From contig OZ024938.1 of assembly GCA_964017235.1 (NCBI GenBank), positions 9,787,454-9,851,453 on the forward strand: a stretch of 64,000 nucleotides of DNA, in the 5' to 3' direction. How positions within the stretch are numbered: the stretch's first letter is position 1; each line of letters opens with the position of its first letter. The notes beneath the pieces are model-generated. The model was given only the letters and a program-made list of their open reading frames with translations, was not told the DNA's origin and did no database searches. The translations under genes were made by a program, and so were the position numbers. This document shows, one piece after another, positions 31,495 to 42,500 of this stretch. This DNA comes from Sabellastarte sp. h YS-2021 (taxonomy: Eukaryota > Annelida > Polychaeta > Sabellida > Sabellidae).

Positions 31495-31840
31495 CAGCAA
31501 TCTGTCCCACATGGTAAGCTATTGTAGCGCAATAAAATTGAAAATTTTAATTACTTAAATGTAGCTTTTATAAGCTACAAGCTTACCATGTGGGACAGAG
31601 AAGAGTCCCACCCTGCCTCCCCACTGTATTACAGCTGAGGGGGTATGGTTTAACATTGCAACGACAAAAGGAGACAAATGTGAGAGTGTACCGCGAGACG
31701 ACAATCAGAGGCTACAGCCAACTATAAATGTCTATTTTTCTTAGACGTTGGCCATGATGCCTTGCGGCCATCCGAGTACAGCAATCAGTCCCACATGGTA
31801 AGCTTGTAGCTTATAAAAGCTACATTTAAGTAATTAAAAT
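31495..31840. repeat. DIRS terminal and internal complementary repeats
   Basis: GTCCCACATGGTAAGCT occurs at 31,506 and 31,790, and its complement AGCTTACCATGTGGGAC at 31,583. TTATAAAAGCTACATTTAAG and its complement also pair here. Multiple inverted ends are expected for DIRS replication intermediates. A solo fragment lies at 10,113-10,275. Confidence 0.75.
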
Positions 31841-32184
31841 TTTCAAATTAATATTTATGGAAGAGAAGGAGGGGTTCTCTTCAAAATATTTTCACATTAT
31901 AGATTTTGCATGATAAGTATCTTTATTTATCAGCTTACTAGAAAGTCAACAATCAGAAAAACTTTTTTCCTAAATAGTATTACTCTAAAAAGATTTATTT
32001 TCTATTTTTCAACTTAATATATCAATATGAATTTGAGATAATTCGACAATGCTATAAACATTAGTTCATTGTAAGACACAATATCGTTAATCATTTATTT
32101 TATTAATTGATAAAATATCCAAGATTGCAGTTAAGTATAAATACCTGTTTGGGTTTAACTCCCATAGAGGACAATGCTGAGGAC

Positions 32185-32262
32185 CTATCCTAACATGCAT
32201 GACCCTATGTGTTACATGGGATGTAAAACCCCAACTTTGACCTTTAAGTAGAAATACGACTT
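32185..32262 (+). repeat. SINE 3-prime end fragment
   Basis: GCTGAGGACCTATCCTAACA then GGGATGTAAAACCCCAACTT matches the tail fragment at 20,914-20,985. Confidence 0.6.
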
Positions 32263-34066
32263 TGTAAATTTTACAATGAACACAGCTTTTTAAAGGTAGA
32301 ACTACAGTAAAAACAGTGTATAAGTATAGCCAACTCTACCCATAAATCCCACAAGGTTAAGTGCCAAAGGTTAAAGTTGGGTTTTAACAAATTAGTTCGT
32401 ATAAGGGGAGGCTCTCACTAAATCTAACATTTCATGGCATGATTTTAAACTCCCAACCACAGGGATGAGAGGCAAGTGACCAAAAATCAATTTAAACTTG
32501 TTCACCAATTAGTGACTGAAGCCAAGAAAACAGGATTAAGGAGTGCAAAAATGAATATTCATGTTCAGTACATTTGGGTACGTGTTTTAAATATGGCCAG
32601 TGCATGTAATGTTTTTGTGCATGGCCTCTACCCAGCATAGCCAGAGTCCAGTAAACAATTAAAATGTCTTTAAAAGGTTAAACATCTTCAAAATATTTAA
32701 ACCCTATCTTTGGGTGACTAAACGTTTCAAAGGGCTTTTTTAAAATTGTAATTTTTAAAAAGTATTTGATGAATATTCTCTTTTCAAAATTTGGCTAAAA
32801 TCTTTAAACATATATAGAATTGCTCAAGAATTAAGTTTACACTGGAAATGTTTTTCAAACATTCATCATTAAATGTGTGATAAACAGTATACATAAACGT
32901 TAAAACAACATTTGTTGACAATATTTTGAAATGTAAGCTCTGAAAACATTTGGCTAACACTGAACAGCAAATGTTTCCTTTCAAATGTTTTTACAATATT
33001 CTATCACAGACGGTTTTGTACCCAGGTTGTCAAAGTATTGTAAAATATCCACCTTCAAACATTTGCAGAGGGTGGTAAGCAATAATAGGGGATTTCAGAG
33101 AACTTTGTCAAAAATTACCCCACTTGCAATGTCTAGCAATAAGAATTGAATGTGAGGAGCAGCATTTTTAAGCCATTATCTTACATTATTTAGACATAAA
33201 ATAATATTTTCATTAGTGAACAACATAAAAACAGGTTTAATTTGACCTCTGACCCCAGTTAAGGTTAATATTTGCAGGTAATGCTGAAGAAATATTTCAG
33301 AGGTCAAAATCCAGATTATTATAAAATAACAGATTGTTATAAAATAAATATAAATTCCTTGTCTCAAACAAAACCCCAGAGTAACAGGTGAACAAGTGCA
33401 GTTGATACTATATTTACATGACAGCATGTGATAGAACTACCCTGATTTTCTAGCATAACAATAATTAGGAATAAATTTGATAAATCTTTTGAGGAATACT
33501 AGTTTAAGTGCAACTGCAATATCAGTATAAATTAATTGCAGAGGTTTTAAATGTGTTTTCAAGTAGAGGTTGCACAAAAATTGTCTTATATATATTGCAG
33601 ACCATGAATGTATCATTTTGAATAACTTGTTTATCAGTTGTTTCTCCATCCTCTGTTGTATCACAGCCATATTCCATGATGCTCTCTTTTCTGGCATGAT
33701 AACAATGTTGATATAGATTAAGATCACCAGGGCCTATATGTACATCACATCTTTTAACCAAAAAAGCATACTCTATATTGTCACTTTGTCACATTTAGCC
33801 TTGATTACATTTTAGGGTACTAATTGCTAAAGAAATTTTATGTAAAGTCTGTTTATGTACCCATTATAGAGAATTAAGAGCAGGAATTTCTTTCATTATT
33901 ACTCATTTTACATATAAAAGTTTAAATTGTATAACAGGCAACAGAAAAAGAGTTCAGTTAGTCTCCTGAGTCATCTATACTAAATATTGAAACAGATAAT
34001 GTAACCAATAAATATCATGCACCATTATAGTCAACAGTAGTTATCTACTTTATTACCATTTATACA

Positions 34067-34100
34067 TAATAATAATAATAATGACAATAATAATAATAAT
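34067..34100. repeat. (AAT)n microsatellite
   Basis: About eleven AAT units with one GAC interruption. Confidence 0.9.
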
Positions 34101-35592
34101 ACACAGTTTATTTCCCACAGCTGAAATTTAAGTGGCTACAATAAAGCACCCCTGGAGCCTAGGCCTATGCCAATTAAGGCAGATGATTTTTTTTTGGACA
34201 GCATGACCATGGAATTATAAAGAGCAATGTTGAATGCAAAGGCAAAGGCATTAAAAATTTAGTGGAAATGGGTCATTTTGACATTATAGATTTTTTGGTA
34301 TCCAGAGTACAATCTCAAAATATCCCAATATTTAATCACTTCTCCTTTCAGTCAGATTCTACCTACATTAAAATTTAGAAATATCAATTCATCATTTTTA
34401 AAGTTATCATGAACACAGGCAAACAACAGACAAATGAAAGCATCAAAAAGCATCACATTCTTGTTGCAGGTAATAGATAGATGAATATATTTTATTGCAG
34501 ACTTGAAGTCCATATATGTTACATCAACTTTAAGTTTTTGATAATAAAGAACAAGAATAGGCATTTCAGAGAAAAACAAATAAGCATACATACAAATACA
34601 TTAAAATTCAGTTTCAATTGAACATACCAAATAGCAGAAAGCACTTATAGCAAAATTCCAAACAATTCATATACAAGAAGAACACTGAACTGCAATAATA
34701 CTTGTTATAATATGTAGTAATACAGCAATGTGAAAACTCAACTAGTAGTAAAGGTATTTATGAGTTATTTGATTTAAGAAAAGTTATAAACAGAGCGTAT
34801 GTTCCTTTTCGTAAACTGACTAGCATAGAAGAGAAAGCAATCTGATAGACATTTAATTATATGTTTATTGCATGTTACAAGGCGTGTATAGAATCCATGA
34901 AAGGATTTCCTGATGTAATGACCATTATTACAAAGCTTACAATAGGATGCTTTTATATCAGTGACCACATTTGGCCTGGATTTTATTTAATTGCTTGTAT
35001 TTAATATATACCTACTGAATCGGTGCTAAGTTATCAAGAATATCACTAAATAACAGCCTTGAAAAGTTCTTGAATTTGATTACACCCTGGGTACAGTAGG
35101 TCTATTTTGTCGGCTGTATACTAATCGGATGTCAGTTATCTTCACTACTCTACGTTTCAGCGGCGCATAACAAAACAAACCAGATATTGTTTAAGTGAGT
35201 TCCGAAATATTTGAAATATATAGTTCCCTTTTTATTGCTACAATGATTCAAGATTTGCGTTTCGTACAAAATCCCAGTGTCACCTTTTCTCCTGAATTGG
35301 TTATAATTGGGCGATATTATACATATTTTGGCACCCCCACCTTTATGGCTCAGCCGGAAACTAGTCAACTCGGCCCTTCGTCAACTAGGCCCCTGCCAAC
35401 TCGGACCCATCTATGCAAACTCGGCCTCCTTTTTCAAATTCAATTTGACACAAAATCTTTATCTATGTATTGATTTTAATAATCAAGGTATCATTGTTTA
35501 CTGCTACCCTGCATAAATTGGCCACAGGTATAAGTTGGCCGCGGCTCATCAACAGGCTCCAGAAAGACAAAGAGGTTATTGTACACCAATGA

Positions 35593-36082
35593 TAGACCAA
35601 GTTTCTGTCCCGTCGCCAATTGCTATTTATATGCTGATGGACACAATGGCGAGGGACAGAGCTCACATGTACCTATTTTCTGTGTAAATTTTGAACGGCA
35701 TATTTCTACACATATTGCCACTAATATAAAGTGTTATTTGCATTCTTTGAGGTATGTATGTGTGCCGTTCACTAATATTTAATGCATATCTTATTGGTAT
35801 GTGTATATTTCAACACATTTTTAAAATGTCAACAAAACTTCACAACTGTTGTGTTATGTACAAAATAAATTTCTGGCTTTCAAAATCAGCTTACTGTAAC
35901 AACACATGTATTATAAACTGGATATATGTTTATAGTCATAGCAAGGACATTATTAAGTAAATGCAAAAATTGTCTGCTTTTCAAAATTTACACAGAAAAC
36001 AAGTACATGTGAGCTCTGTCCCTCGCCAATGTGTCCATCAGTACGTCAATAACAATTGGCGACGGGACAGAAACTCGGTCTA
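35593..36082. mobile_element. Mutator-like MITE, copy 2
   Basis: Same termini as 6296-7385 (TAGACC(A/G)AGTTTCTGTCC), about 105-bp TIRs. The flanks CACCAATGA at 35,584-35,592 and 36,083-36,091 are a perfect 9-bp duplication. 490 bp, no ORF. Confidence 0.9.
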
Positions 36083-36840
36083 CACCAATGAAAACTGTTG
36101 CATATAATAAGTTTAACAATAATACATGATTTCAGAGTGTAGTAGTGGTGGTGGACCAGTTCACGCCCACCCCTAAATTTATTCAAAACAATCACAGCTA
36201 CACAATTAATTACTAATGTATATGATCAATTTGATAATTATCTATGATGTGATAAACATCTTTTCTATGGAAAATTATAAATATCTGAGAAAATTGAGGG
36301 TGGGCGTCAGGGTTGGGGTCAAAGTACTTTGTACTTAAGTACATTTGTACTTAAGTACATTTTTCAAAGTACTAAAATGTACTTAAGTACATTTTCAAAT
36401 TCCAAGTACATGTACTTGAATTGTACTTAAGTACATTTTAAATTTGATGTATTTTACAAGTACATTTAAGTCCTTTTAAAGTACTTTTAGTTTAAGTAAA
36501 TTTTTACTAATTTTTCAAAAGTTTGTTTGTTATATAATCATTACAACTGAATTGAGCTTTTTCCATATCTTTATTGATAAACATTCATTTAGATTAAATT
36601 TTCATAAACTTTTCACTGATATATCTGATTCAATTTGGTAATAGTGTTTCTTTAAAAAGTTTAGTATAATTGATAATAATAATGAATCAAATTATTTAAG
36701 TTTCAATTCAATAAGCCAATCACATCTTAAAAAGAGGGACAATTGTTCCAAGATTGCATATTACTCCCCTTCTTTAATCCTCTTATAACTGTCTACTTTG
36801 AACTTGCCTGATCTCAGTTAATAATATCTACCCTGGTATG

Positions 36841-37615
36841 TAGTGCTGGTATTGTTTATCGATATTGAAATATTTATCAATTCAAGCTAAGTTTGCCGAT
36901 ATCGATAATGTAGCGTACAATATCAATATCGAAACATACCATTTAACGGGTACAAGAATCGTGTTTTTCATTCAAATAAAGTACAAAATTTGAAGAATAT
37001 ATTGGTTTTCATTTTATTTTTGTCCACTTTTGCTTAGGGCTAAAGCGGAAACGCCATATTTGTTTACATTTCGGGAACCTACTAAAACATGTGAAAGAGT
37101 TTGGAAGGTGTCTCTAGGAAAACATCTCATGCCCCAATATTTCAATATCGATCGATATGGAAGGGAAAATATGGTTTGATATTGATATAACTATTCTTAT
37201 TCGATACTAGGGCTGCGAACGAGTACTCGAGCCTCGGTGTACGAGGCGATCTTGGCTTGTACTCGAGTCCATTTTAAGTATTCGGTTACTCGCGACATAT
37301 TATATTATCGCCCACGTAATGAAACGTTTGTATAAAATATGCTGCATTTTAGCATTTCCGTCACATAACATCAATTAAAGTTGTTGTTTTCGCTTGAAAA
37401 CCTACAATTTACTCCATAATCTATAATATCTGCTTCAATAGAAGACGTTTTTCTTCAAAAGTTTCATTTCCGGAATCGACTATATTTGTTTGCAGAAGAC
37501 TTCTAATGGTGTGAACTAAATCTCGCGGTTACGCGAATTCGGGCCGGTTTTCAGAGGGCGAGTACTTGATGCCGTTTTTTTGTACCCGTCACAGCCCTAT
37601 TCGATACCAACACTA
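36841..37615. mobile_element. hAT MITE nested in the hAT
   Basis: TIRs TAGTGCTGGTATTG / CGATACCAACACTA. Flanks CTGGTATG at 36,833-36,840 and 37,616-37,623 are a perfect 8-bp duplication. The interior is rich in TATCGATAT. It is itself split by another MITE. Confidence 0.9.
37208..37599. mobile_element. Innermost hAT MITE (392 bp)
   Basis: Ends TAGGGCTGCGAACGAG and CGTCACAGCCCTA. Flanks TTCGATAC at 37,200-37,207 and 37,600-37,607 are a perfect 8-bp duplication. It contains inverted GAGTACTCGAG-type motifs and no coding sequence. Confidence 0.92.
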
Positions 37616-37838
37616 CTGGTATGAGTATTCTTTGTAAATTGCACCTGGGCATTCAGAGCTTTCAATTGGTCCAAGAAAATCACAAGGACCAGATTAACAC
37701 AGTCTCTGTGATGTAATTGCTCAGGAATGACTTTTTTCAATGCATGAATACAGATCAGAAGATTGTTGGAGTAGGTAAGACTGTTGATTACAGAAAAAAA
37801 GATTATTTCTTTGACTGACCATGATCTTGTCTGACCAC

Positions 37839-37846
37839 TATAAATA
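37839..37846 (+). promoter_or_regulatory. TATA-like box of the hAT transposase
   Basis: TATAAATA, 60 bp before the BED-exon ATG. Confidence 0.4.
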
Positions 37847-37905
37847 CTAGGACAGGGGGGTTGACAAACCACTCACTTTTATGGTAATCACATTGTGTTA
37901 GCACA

Positions 37906-38037
37906 ATGGCTGCTGTTTTAAAGCATTTTGAGATTCCAGCTAATACTGAAGGGAGTGTCACAGCAAAGTGTAAACAATGTACTCAGATTGTAGCAGGAAG
38001 CACAAAAGTCACTTCAATTTCTGTCAAACATTTGAAG
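37906..38037 (+). CDS. BED zinc-finger exon of a hAT transposase
   Basis: ATG at 37,906, open for 44 codons to a donor (GAAG/GTGAGG at 38,038). The peptide MAAVLKHFEIPANTEGSVTA is followed by KCKQCTQIV... and STKVTSISVKHLK. This gives the C-x2-C and the start of the H-pair of a BED finger (C22, C25, H42), with the second ligand expected in the next exon. BED fingers bind DNA at the N-terminus of hAT transposases. The downstream exons are not in this copy, which is interrupted and probably non-autonomous. A TATA-like box lies upstream. Confidence 0.65.
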
Positions 38038-38289
38038 GTGAGGATTAGTTCATTGTTTACTTGTCACTTTTATTGAATTTATTTACTTGTCAATTTTGGG
38101 TGATAACATTGTATTCAAAAGAAAAACACCTATTTCTTAAAGGAGAATGTAATACACAGCAAGCTTTCTACTTTTCTACTTTCAATTTACAAAGACTAGT
38201 TAACATAAAACTTATTATGTATAGTATTATTGTATTAGATTAACTAATTTTCCATCATCACAACACTTAATTAATAATTTCTAACTTAA

Positions 38290-38395
38290 AGTGACTTATA
38301 AGCCCAATAGCAGGCTGGGTATTTTTTTATATGTTGTATCTGTTGTTTTGTGAAATATTGGTAGTCACTAAAATAGAATAAACAATAATAACAGT
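38290..38395 (+). repeat. 3-prime end of a LINE related to 15,421-18,780
   Basis: AGTGACTTATAAGCCC then GGCTGGGTAT match the 3-prime UTR of the minus-strand LINE at 15.4-15.6 kb, and GTCACTAAAATAGAATAAAC parallels its end. It is a strongly 5-prime-truncated copy within the hAT. Confidence 0.7.
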
Positions 38396-39365
38396 GGGCC
38401 TTTTCATGTTATAAAGATAGCAATAAGTGGATAACAACCAATTAGTGTATAATTGTAAATTTTATATATATGTTTGAATAAACTTGGTGGTGTTTTTTTT
38501 TTTAAATTTACTTCATCATTCACGGGTGATAAGTACTTGTACAAGTAAGTACAAGTACTTTGAGGAAAAAAGGACTTGTACTTGAAAATTAATAAAGTAC
38601 TTGTACTTAAGTACATTTCAATGTACTTGACCCCAACCCTGGTGGGCGTGAATAGGTACACAGGCATGAATTGTTACACCACCACTAGGCCACTCGTGTT
38701 AAAGTCCTCTGAAGGTGTGGTGGGGGCGGCTAACTTATGCCTGCGGCCAACTTATGCAGGGTTGCAATACAGTTTTTAATCATGGATATAATGGTTTGAC
38801 ATAATTTTGAATCTGGCCTACATAGTTGGAGTAACATGCACAAGAGTGTTCTATATCAAATCCATTGGTGATAGCTTTAATAATGTAGTCATCATTTGAA
38901 AAATACTACCTTATAACAACCATTTCCATGCAAACTGGTCTCGTAAAACACAATACATTATACATATTATCCATACATAAATAATAGATATGAAGAAAAG
39001 GTTAACTTGAGTTTTAGCAGAGGCCGAGTTTGCATCAAAATGGGTCCGAGTTGGCGGGGGCCGAGTTGGCGAAGGTCCGAGTTGTCCATGATTCGCTGAG
39101 CCACCCAAGTTCGTCACTTGTATGTTTTGACAATATTTAAACCCCTTGATAATTATCTTTCTTTGCGTGGTTGTGCATTACTGTTGTAGATCTACACACT
39201 TGTTTCAGTATCAATATTCCTTTTCAATTTGTACTAAGATGATGAACATGAGTAGCTGAGTCAGTACTGCTTTGTTCTCAAAGTCTTTACAATGAGGGTT
39301 TTTTGAAATCTGGACTGATGATTTGATATCATAACATGGCACAAATCGGAAGATAAAGTATTCAA

Positions 39366-39580
39366 TACTGCTCAGCTACCCAAGTTCGTTCATCAGTCAT
39401 GTTTGTCAGCTGCCTTAAAAACTGTAAAGGACAAGCAATATTGATACTTAAACAAACAGAACAATTGCTTGATATGGTGATGTACAACTCCAAATAGAAA
39501 GATGATTGTAAACAGGTTTGGATATTGTCATAAAATGTGATTAACTTGGGTGGGTGACCAACTTGGGTAGCTGAGCAGTA
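39366..39580. mobile_element. 215-bp MITE, TA-flanked
   Basis: TACTGCTCAGCTACCCAAGT at the left is mirrored by ACTTGGGTAGCTGAGCAGTA at the right. Tc1/mariner-like. It ends eight bases before the rolling-circle-like element at 39,588. Confidence 0.8.
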
Positions 39581-39587
39581 ACAGTTA

Positions 39588-42500
39588 TTATGTCCACCCC
39601 CCTGGGGGGTGGATATATTATTTTTGCTTTTTCCGCCGTCCGATGTCCGGCGTCCGATGTCCGGCGTCCGATGTCCGGCGTCACGCATGGTTTCCGCTCA
39701 TTTAAAGGAAAAGTATTAGAGCTATTGTCACCAAATTTGGAATGCAGGCTTATTGGGTCAGTAGCTTGCTTGGGATTGCTTTTGGCTGTTGTAACTGTTT
39801 TGCTTACTGAGTAATACTTAAGTACAGCTATTTTCAGTACCCATTGGTTTCCGTGCATTTAAGCCAAAATAATTAAAGATATTTTACTACAATTTTGAAT
39901 ACAAGATTGTTATGTCCATAGCTCGCTTGGTATTGCATTTGGGACTGATAGCTTTGTCAGTACATGAGTAATAGCCATTTAGGTACTTCATTGTGTATTT
40001 TCAGTACTACTTTTGAGTAATTTGCTAATATCTCAGAAACCGTAAGAGATAGAGCGATTTCGACAGAATTTTTGACCCGCAGGGTATCTAAGGAATGCAA
40101 TCTATGCAATTTTCCAAAAATTTTCCCCTCCCCAAAAATGGCGGCCATTTTGAATTTTTGCCAAAAATGGCAAAACACTAATTTGCTTCTATCTCCTTAA
40201 CCGTGCGAGATAGAGCGATTTCGGCAAAATTTTCGACCCACAGGGTATCTGAGAATTCTACTCTTGCCAATTTTTAAAAAGTTTTCCCCCTCCCCAAAAA
40301 TGACGGCCATTTTGAATTTTAGAATTTTTGCCCAAAATGGCAAAACACAAATTTCCTTCTATCTCCTTAACTGTGTGAGATAGAGCGATTTCGTCGAAAT
40401 TTTCAACCCACAGGGTATCTAAGGAGTGTACTCGTTGCAATTTTCAAAAAATTTTCCCCTCCCCAAAAATGGCGGCCATTTTGAATTTTCGAATTTTTGC
40501 CAAAAATGGCAAAACACAAATTTTCTTCTATCTCCTTAACTGTGCGAGATAGAGTGATTTCGTCAAAATTTTCGACGCACAGGGTATCTAAGGAGTGTAA
40601 TATTTGCAATTTTCAAAAAATTTTCCCCTCCCCAAAAATGGCGGCCATTTTGAATTTTAGAATTTTTGCCAAAAATGGCAAAACACAAATTTCCTTCTAT
40701 CTCCTTAACCGTGTGAGATAGAGCGATTTCGTCGAAATTTTCAACCCACAGGGTATCTAAGGAGTGTACTCTTTCCAATTTTCAAAAAATTTTCCCCTCC
40801 CCAAAAATGGCGGCCATTTTGAATTTTCAAATTTTTGCCAAAAATGGCAAAACACAAATTTGCTTCTATCTCCTTAACCGTGCGAGATAGAGCGATTTCG
40901 TGGAAATTTTCGACCCACAGGGTATCTAAGGAATGTAATATTTGCAATTTTCAAAAAATTTTCCCCTCCCCAAAAATGGCGGCCATTTTGAATTTTCGAA
41001 TTTTTGCCAAAAATGGCAAAACACTAATTTGCTTCTGTCTCCTTAACCGTGCGAGATAGAGTGATTTCGTCGAAATTTTCGACCCACAGGGTATCTAAGG
41101 AATGCAATCTTTGCAATTTTCAAAAAATTTTCCCCTCCCCAAAAATGGCGGCCATTTTGAATTTTCGAATTTTTGCCAAAAATGGCAAAACACAAATTTG
41201 CTTCTATCTCCTTAACCGTGCCAGATAGAGCGATTTCGTCAAAATTTTCGACCCACAGGGTATCTGAGCATTGTACTCTTGGTAATTTAAAAAAAAATTT
41301 CCCCTCCCCAAAAATGGCGGCCATTTTGAATTTTCGAATTTTTGCCAAAAATGGCAAAACACTAATTTGCTTCTATCTCCTTAACCGTGCGAGATAGAGT
41401 GATTTCGTCGAAATTTTCGACCCACAGGGTATCTAAGGAATGCAATCTTTGCAATTTTCAAAAAATTTTCCCCTCCCCAAAAATGGCGGCCATTTTGAAT
41501 TTTCGAAGTTTTGCCAAAAATGGCAAAACACAAATTTCCTTCTATCTCCTTAACCATGCGAGATAGAGCGATTTCGTCAAAATTTTCGACCCACAGGTAT
41601 TTGAGCATTGTATTCTTGGCAATTTAAAAAAAAATTTCCCCTCCCCTAAAATGGCGGCCATTTTGAATTTTCAAATTTTTGCCAAAAATGGCAAAACACA
41701 AATTTGCTTCTATCTCCTTAACCATGCGAGATAGAGCGATTTCGTCGAAATTTTTCAACCCACAGGGTATCTAAGGAATGCAATCTTTGCAATTTTCAAA
41801 AAAATTTCCCCTCCCCAAAAATGGCAGCCATTTTGAATTTTCGAATTTTTGCCCAAAATGGAAAAACACAAACTGGCCTTAACCGTGCAAAATAGAGTTA
41901 TTTTGTTGAAATTTTTGACCCATATGGTATCTAAGAAATGTACTCTTGGCAATTTTCAAAAAAATTTCCTTTTCCCAAAAATGGCGGCCATTTTGAATTT
42001 TCAAATTTTTGCCAAAAATAGAAAAACAGGAATTTGCTTCTATCTTCTTAACCGTGCAAGATAGAGTGATTTCGTCAAAATTTTCAACCCAACCAATGCA
42101 AAAAGGCATGAAGCTGAAATAATTTACATCTACACTAACAAATATTTAAGCATCATTGATATATTTTACAAATGAAACAGGGTCTTGTAAGACTACTGTA
42201 CAATTTGGGCAAAAGGTTCATGGGTGGACATTACACATGATAATGTGTGTTCTTCTATGCTATCCTGTTTCTATTCGCATCTACTATCAACAGGGCGGCC
42301 TATTTCTAGTATTTGCAATTTTCAAAAAATTTTCCCCTCCCCAAAAATGGCGGCCATTTTGAATTTTCGAATTTTTGCCCAAAATGGCAAAACACAAATT
42401 TGCTTCTATCTCCTTAACCGTGCGAGATAGAGCGATTTCGGCAAAATTTTCGATGCACAGGGTATCTAAACAATGCAATCTTTGCAATTTTCCAAAAATT

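Larger units (their letters stand above)
27400..31840 (+). mobile_element. DIRS-like tyrosine-recombinase retrotransposon, decayed
   Basis: Order on the plus strand: gag-like proline/serine-rich region, reverse transcriptase, RNase H, tyrosine recombinase, then inverted/complementary ends around TGTCCCACATGGTAAGCT. This order and the lack of LTRs or an integrase are DIRS features. Many frameshifts split it into short frames. A methyltransferase domain was not seen. Confidence 0.85.
31841..35340. other. AT-rich non-coding stretch
   Basis: No exon, RNA gene or complete element recognised. It contains a SINE tail (32,185-32,262) and an AAT microsatellite (34,067-34,100). Open frames here are short and lack family features. 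Confidence 0.5.
36308..38641 (+). mobile_element. hAT transposon, internally rearranged (2,334 bp)
   Basis: The TIRs read CAGGGTTGGGGTCAA at both ends. Flanks GTGGGCGT at 36,300-36,307 and 38,642-38,649 are a perfect 8-bp duplication, the hAT signature. Subterminal regions are packed with the palindrome GTACTTAAGTAC and its variants, probable transposase binding sites. It carries one BED-finger exon; the catalytic transposase exons are absent. Confidence 0.92.
36143..38687. mobile_element. TIR element with TAGTGGTGGTG ends
   Basis: The left end TAGTGGTGGTGGACCAGTTC and the right end CACCACCACTA are inverted, with further similarity (TTCACGCCCACC against GGTGGGCGTGAA). No target duplication was found. 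The hAT at 36,308 split it. Confidence 0.5.
35346..39105. mobile_element. TIR element, CAACTCGG family, copy 2, heavily nested
   Basis: The left end (GGCTCAGC... with CAACTCGGCCC motifs, 35,346-35,440) pairs with the right end (39,020-39,105, GGTCCGAGTTGGCGGGGGCC). A second inverted pair lies inside (35,505-35,550 GCATAAATTGGCCACAGG against 38,722-38,762). The rest is later insertions. Confidence 0.65.

Noticed and set aside
34774-34968. 64-aa minus-strand frame with CKLC, resembling a zinc finger
   Set aside because: No properly spaced second ligand pair; isolated in AT-rich DNA.
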